Shown piece by piece: positions 6,645 to 11,310 of a DNA stretch of 11,310 nt. Made by a program: the position numbers and the translations under genes. Below the pieces are notes generated by a model that ran no database searches, was not told where the DNA came from, and saw nothing but the letters and a program-made list of their open reading frames with translations. The stretch's first letter is position 1. Every line of letters begins with the position of its first letter. The stretch is from Willaertia magna (taxonomy: Eukaryota > Heterolobosea > Eutetramitea > Acrasida > Naegleriidae), in NCBI GenBank assembly GCA_902984215.1, contig CADWAF010003864.1, positions 1 through 11,310 on the forward strand. Reading direction: 5' to 3'.

Positions 6645-9600
6645 ATGCCACCAAGAACTGCGAGCAGGAAAAAGAAACAGACAACGGAAAGTAATAAAAA
6701 AGGATCAACAACATCTAGTTCTACATCCACCCCAAAAAGAAAATCAAGAAAGGAAGTAGAATATACTCCTTCTGCTTCAACTCAGTCACTTTCTGACTCA
6801 CTTTTCAGTTTAGCAACAAGTCAATCACAATTAACACAATATTTAGATGAAGGAGAAGAATTAACAGATGTTTTAGCTGGTGCATATATTTCCGAAAGTA
6901 TAAAGGGAGGTGATTTACCAGACGCTATAAAGGTTTGTATTTTTAACTTTTAGATCTAACATAACTTTTTACAAAAAACGTTACAAAAAATTATATAATT
7001 AAAGAAAATTGCAAATATTTTAAAATCTATGGGTCAACTTAATGATATCAGTGATGCCCCGTGGGATGATTTATTTGTATTAAATTTAATAGATAAAAAA
7101 ATATTACATCACAAATCTGAAGATGTAAAAGTTTATGCAGCTTGTGCTTTAACAGATTTATTGAGAATTACAGCACCAAATAATCCTTTTACTGAAAGAA
7201 GAGATTTAGCAAATGTGTTTAATTTTTTAATTAATGAAATTGAAGGACTTCAACATTCTGGCTCTTTATTTTCACAAAGATTTTATTTATTAGAAAGATT
7301 GGCAACTGTAAAGATTTTTTCTTTATTAACTGACCCAGAATATGAATGTGAGAATTTAATTTCACCTCTATTTGAATCGTTATTTAAAATTGTAGAAAAT
7401 CCAGAAACAACTCAACCACAAAAGGTAATTTCATATATTTGTGACATTATGGTTACGGTTTTAGAGCCTTTAGATACAATACCACCTAATCTTGTGGGGA
7501 TTGTGTTAACGCCATTGTTAACAAAAGGAGAACATGAAGAAGATCAAGATGAAGAAGATAGAGAAGAGGTTGAATCTAGTTTTACTGCAAAATATATTGC
7601 AAAGAATGTTCTTGATAAAGTTCAGGAATACATTTCTGAACCTTTAAATGATTATTTAAATGATGCTTTAAAACAATTAGATGATACAAAAGATAAAACA
7701 AAATCTTCTTATAAAAAGAAGAGAGCTAGGTTATTTAAAATTATTTATGAAGTAAATATAGTTTCTTCTAGATTATTATTGACAGTTATTCCTAATGTTT
7801 GTATTCAATTAAAAGATGAAGATGTACAAGTAAGATCAGCTGTAATTCAATTGTTAGGTAATATGTTCAAAGCTAAGGAATCACAACTTTTTAAGGAATA
7901 CCCAAGTATATTTGAAACTGATTTTCTTTCTAGGTTTTCTGACAAAGATCCAAGGGTAAGAATTTATATGAGTAAATTTGCTTGTAGTATGATTAAGAAT
8001 CATCCTTCAAGTAGTAAGGTATTGAATGAAAGGTTAATTGATAGAATGATGGACACAGATGAAAAGGTTAGAAGAAATGTGGTAGAAACAGTTTGTTCTG
8101 TAGCTATGGATCATCCAGCCTTAATTTCAGAAGAATTAATGCAAAAACTTCAAGAAAGAGCTAGAGATAAGAAAGCAGTTTTACGATTACATACATTAAC
8201 ACTTTGTGCAAATTTATATAGGCATCATGCTCTTGAATCTTTAAAGGTGAATGACGTTTGGCAAGGTCCAATAAGTAACAAGTTATCTTGGATACCTAAT
8301 TCTATTATTAAATATTATGGAGAACAACATGAACAAGTACTTGCTCATAGATTATTTATTGAACGATTAATAGATGAGGAGTTATTAGATCAAGGTGCAT
8401 TGAGAACGAAAACTTTATTAGATATATTTATGAAATTAGACACAATGGCTAAAGAATTATTTGATAGGATTTTATTACAAAAGAGAACATATCAAAGTTT
8501 TGTCAATAGATTACTCCACTTTGATTCAAATCAATCCTCTTCTGAATCTCAAGAAGAAAGTCAACAAAAGAAGAAATTAGATCCTCAATTGGTTTTAATA
8601 ATTAATACTCTTGCAAGTCTTTCTCCTGATGAATCGGTAGGAAAGAAAACTTGGACTGAGATTGCAACGCGAACTAAAAAATCAACAGAAGACGCAATTA
8701 AAGTATTGAAATCTTGTTTAAATTTGAATAGTTCAATGAAAGAGGTAACCAAACTAAAGAAACGAGGTGATGATAACTTAGTTGGAGATAAACAAGAAAA
8801 TAAGGATTATATGAAAGGGGTTATTCAAAGAACTGCAATGACTTTAGTGACCAAATCACAAACTAAGGATTTGATAGAGCTTGCTTCTAAATTTGGTGAT
8901 TCAGAAAGATATGAAGAATGTTTAGCAAGTGTCAATTTATTGTTTACAATTACCAAACACTATCCAACACTTTCTAAGGATATTGTGTCTGAAATTACTG
9001 AACTCATGGAAAAAGAACAAGATTATGATATCAATATATTAAGTCTTAAGATACTTTCCTTTGCTGCAGTTGATTTAGAGAAAACCAACTTTTCTTTAGC
9101 GAACAACTTGGAAGAAATATTAGTGTCTATTTGTACAAGAGGTAAACCAAAAGAAGTTAAATGGGCAGCAATTGTTATTAGTAAAGCGTTTTCTGTTCCA
9201 AGTACTGTATTTACAAAGATTTTCAAAGAGGCAAAGGATAGATTAAATTATGATGAAGGTTTAATTACTTCTTTAGCTGCATTGAGACAAATAATTGTAT
9301 TTGAACCTGATATCTTTAGAACTGAAGAAGAAGATATCATAAAGTTCGTTATGGATGATGTAATTCTAGAAAATAGGGAAGAAAAGAGTACAAGTTGGAC
9401 ATCTTTAGCTTTAGAAACTGAAACAAGAATATTGGGTTTACAATTGTTAGTTGATTATGCCATTTCTGAAACAAAGGAAGGTGTTAGTGCTGAATCTGAG
9501 AGTATTAGTTCAAAACTAGTAAACCTTCTCTTTGACATTCTACACTTTAAAGGTGATATTAAATTAGTTATTGAAAAACAAGAAGGAAAGGATGCAATGG

Positions 9601-10906
9601 AAGTTGAAAATAATGATGACGATAATAAAGATAATAAAGAAAATAAGGAAGAAGCAAAGAAGGAAGTAATAATTAATATTGATAGGGCTGCCTTAAGATT
9701 AGCTACTGTAAAATCCGTTTTAAAATTAACAATTGCAAAGGACTTTAAATTAAATTTAACAATGGAACAATTCCTTTCTATTGCCTATACAGTACTAGAT
9801 GAAAGTCAAGAAGTAAGAAAAGGATTTGCAGATAAATTATTTAAAGATCTTCAACAAGCAAGACTTGGAACAAGATTTGCAGCAATCCTATTATTATGCG
9901 TAGGTGATAAAAATTCTGAACAAGCGTTGAGATGTAAAAAGTACTTTTCAAAGTTAGTACCATATTATAGAGCACTTATAGCTAGAACAAAAGGATTAAC
10001 TTTAAGTTCACCAAAGGCATTTGAAACTTTCCCTGAATATATTCTTCCTTATTTAATATTCTTATTGGCTCATTATCCTCAATTTGATAAGGAATTACCT
10101 CATATGTTGCCATTCCAAAAGTAAGTAATTCAAAGTTTTAATTAACGGTTTTAATCTTTAAAAGGATTTTGTATGCATATTTTGATGAAGTGACACATGA
10201 AACTGATAATTTATCTTTCTTCCACCATTTAATTACAAAGATAAAACAAAGAAAAGATGCTTTAAATGATAGTAGTAAAAATCATTTAATTATTTGTGAC
10301 TTATCTGTTGCAATAGTGAATAGATGTGTAGAAACATCAGGTACATTTAGTTCCTCAATGCCTTTCCCTGGTAAAGTTTTTATTCCTGCTTTCTTTAAGA
10401 ATATTTCAAAGATAGGAAAGAATTCTGAAAATGTAAATATTGAAGATGATACAACATCAAATATTGATACTATTAAGACACTCTTCTTACCAGCAAACTT
10501 TAAGCTTAATGAGAAACTTGCAAGACAAGTGGTTGTTGTGACTAAGAAAAAAGCTGAAACTGTTAAAGAAAAATCTAATGAGCCAGCTAAAAAACGTAAA
10601 CGTAAAACTAAGAAGTCAACTAAGAAAACTACAAAAAAGAAAAAGGAAGAGAAAGAAGAACCAAAGAAACGTTCTTTACCTAGTCGTGCAGCTAAATCTA
10701 ACAGAAAGAAATTTGAAGAAGAAAGTGAAGAAGAGGAGGAACCTGAGGAGGAAGAAGAAGCATCAGAAGAGGAAGAAGAAGAAAATAATGAATCTGGCGA
10801 AGAAGAAGAAAAGAGTGAAAAGGAAGAGTCAGAAGAAGAAAATGAAGAGGAGGAAGAAGAAGAAAAACCTGCAAGAACTGCTAAAAGACAAATAAGAAAG
10901 AAGTAA
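6645..10906 (+). CDS. PDS5: Sister-chromatid cohesion regulator PDS5
   Basis: Exons 6645-6932, 7005-10120 and 10165-10906 encode about 1381 aa, in the range of yeast and animal Pds5 (about 1280-1450). An in-frame TAA at 6636-6638 supports the start. A basic, Ser/Thr-rich N-terminus (1-45) precedes HEAT-type helical repeats to about residue 1240. Diagnostic Pds5 segments are HHKSEDVKVYAACALTDLLR then APNNPF (131-157), FSQRFYLLERLA (185-196), LKDEDVQVRSAVIQLLGNMF (365-384) and the FSDKDPRVR repeat (407-415). An acidic Asp/Asn/Glu/Lys insert interrupts the repeats near 955-985. The last 120 residues are a Lys/Arg-rich then Glu-rich tail, as in the chromatin-binding tails of other Pds5 proteins. 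Pds5 binds the Scc1/Rad21 cohesin subunit in the nucleus. With Wapl it promotes cohesin release, and it also supports Smc3 acetylation and cohesion maintenance. An E2F-like palindrome upstream suggests S-phase control. Family assignment is firm. Confidence 0.94.
6933..7004 (+). other. Intron 1 of PDS5 (72 bp)
   Basis: Donor GTTTGT, acceptor TTAAAG, phase 0. It is the longest intron here and has the weakest donor. It joins ...LPDAIK to KIANILKSMG, continuing the Pds5 N-terminal helix. Both flanking frames hit stops inside it, so it cannot be read through. Confidence 0.8.
10121..10164 (+). other. Intron 2 of PDS5 (44 bp)
   Basis: Consensus donor GTAAGT, acceptor TAAAAG, phase 2. It joins ...MLPFQK to ILYAYFDEV. 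Unspliced, the protein would stop at the TAA at 10122-10124, losing the last 246 residues with the charged tail. Confidence 0.88.
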
Positions 10907-11310
10907 AGTTGTAGTTTTATAAAAATAATTAATTTATTGTAATACAGGCACATAGTTTTTTTTACTAAAGCCAACCCTAATGAATTTTTTAGCTCTAAGT
11001 TGAGGGCTAAACTTCAATAAAAATAAAGAGCTGAGCTCAATAATTTTTATTGAACTAAGTAGCTACTTCCTAAAGTACATAGTTAAATTATCACTTCCGA
11101 AATTTTTTTTTTATTGCGCTTAATAGCTGGTTTTAGTTATCTTTTTTTGGAAAAATAGAATTAAAGTTAGATGCAAATTTTATAAAAACAATATTTAAAT
11201 TTGTTTAAAATTTATAATAAATAAGTATTAAAATTAACATTTATTATTAAAAAACTAAATTTTAAATAAATAATTAATTTTATTTAATTTACAAAGGAGT
11301 TAAACCCACC
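10907..11310. other. Non-coding AT-rich region downstream of PDS5
   Basis: 404 bp with no credible ORF on either strand. It contains the PDS5 3' flank, an inverted repeat at 11013-11054, and from about 11160 to 11290 almost pure A/T with many stop codons. The last 20 bases become less AT-rich, possibly the approach to another gene outside the window. Confidence 0.6.
11013..11054. repeat. Perfect 12-bp inverted repeat with a palindromic loop
   Basis: TTCAATAAAAAT at 11013-11024 and its exact reverse complement at 11043-11054 flank an 18-nt loop. Inside the loop GAGCTGAGCTC (11028-11038) is itself an 11-bp palindrome. It lies 107 bp past the PDS5 stop. The left arm contains AATAAA, so it could overlap a polyadenylation signal. 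No transposase or target-site duplication is visible. Confidence 0.6.

Noticed and set aside
10282..10974. A 230-codon minus-strand ORF rich in Ser and Phe
   Set aside because: It is the mirror of the PDS5 Lys/Glu tail (GAA/GAG/AAG read backwards give TTC/CTC/CTT). It has low-complexity composition and no independent support.
11160..11290. Extreme A/T stretch that could suggest an origin, centromere or mobile element
   Set aside because: It is short and lacks tandem repeats or terminal repeats; AT-rich spacers are expected in this genome.

Overview
This is an ordinary-looking stretch of a compact, strongly AT-rich eukaryotic nuclear genome. It has GT-AG introns, most of them 42-49 bp, short gaps between genes and the standard genetic code. 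A eukaryotic uL22/eL17 ribosomal protein, a PDS5 cohesin regulator and a POC5-like centriole protein fix the domain of life. The best taxonomic hint is a membrane receptor with an extracellular NIT (nitrate/nitrite sensing) domain, a type of gene I associate with the heterolobosean amoeboflagellate Naegleria. The lineage is an inference; a ribosomal-protein or PDS5 phylogeny would settle it.

Layout, left to right. Four genes lie on the minus strand: (1) a 3'-truncated NIT-domain receptor (1-1425, three exons, running off the left edge); (2) a PrsW-type intramembrane protease (1626-3128, one exon); (3) ribosomal protein RPL17/uL22 (3375-3908, one exon); (4) a POC5-like centriolar protein (4093-5427, three exons). 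A 383-bp divergent intergenic region follows. Two genes then lie on the plus strand: (5) a small 126-aa RRM protein (5811-6233, two exons, easy to miss because it is spliced and short) and (6) PDS5 (6645-10906, three exons, about 1381 aa). The last 404 bp hold no gene I can support but do contain a perfect 12-bp inverted repeat.

The genes do not form one pathway. A loose cell-cycle theme joins POC5 (centriole assembly) and PDS5 (sister-chromatid cohesion). Both promoter regions carry the rare hexamer GGCGCC, and in front of PDS5 it sits in a perfect 14-bp E2F-like palindrome. I found no mobile element, CRISPR array, tRNA, rRNA or defence system. The items most worth a second look are the eukaryotic PrsW protease with its Asn-rich insert, the cysteine/histidine cluster next to the membrane in the NIT receptor, the GGCGCC promoter motifs, an RNA-like hairpin at 6339-6384, and the uniform tiny introns. 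I see no convincing previously undescribed system.
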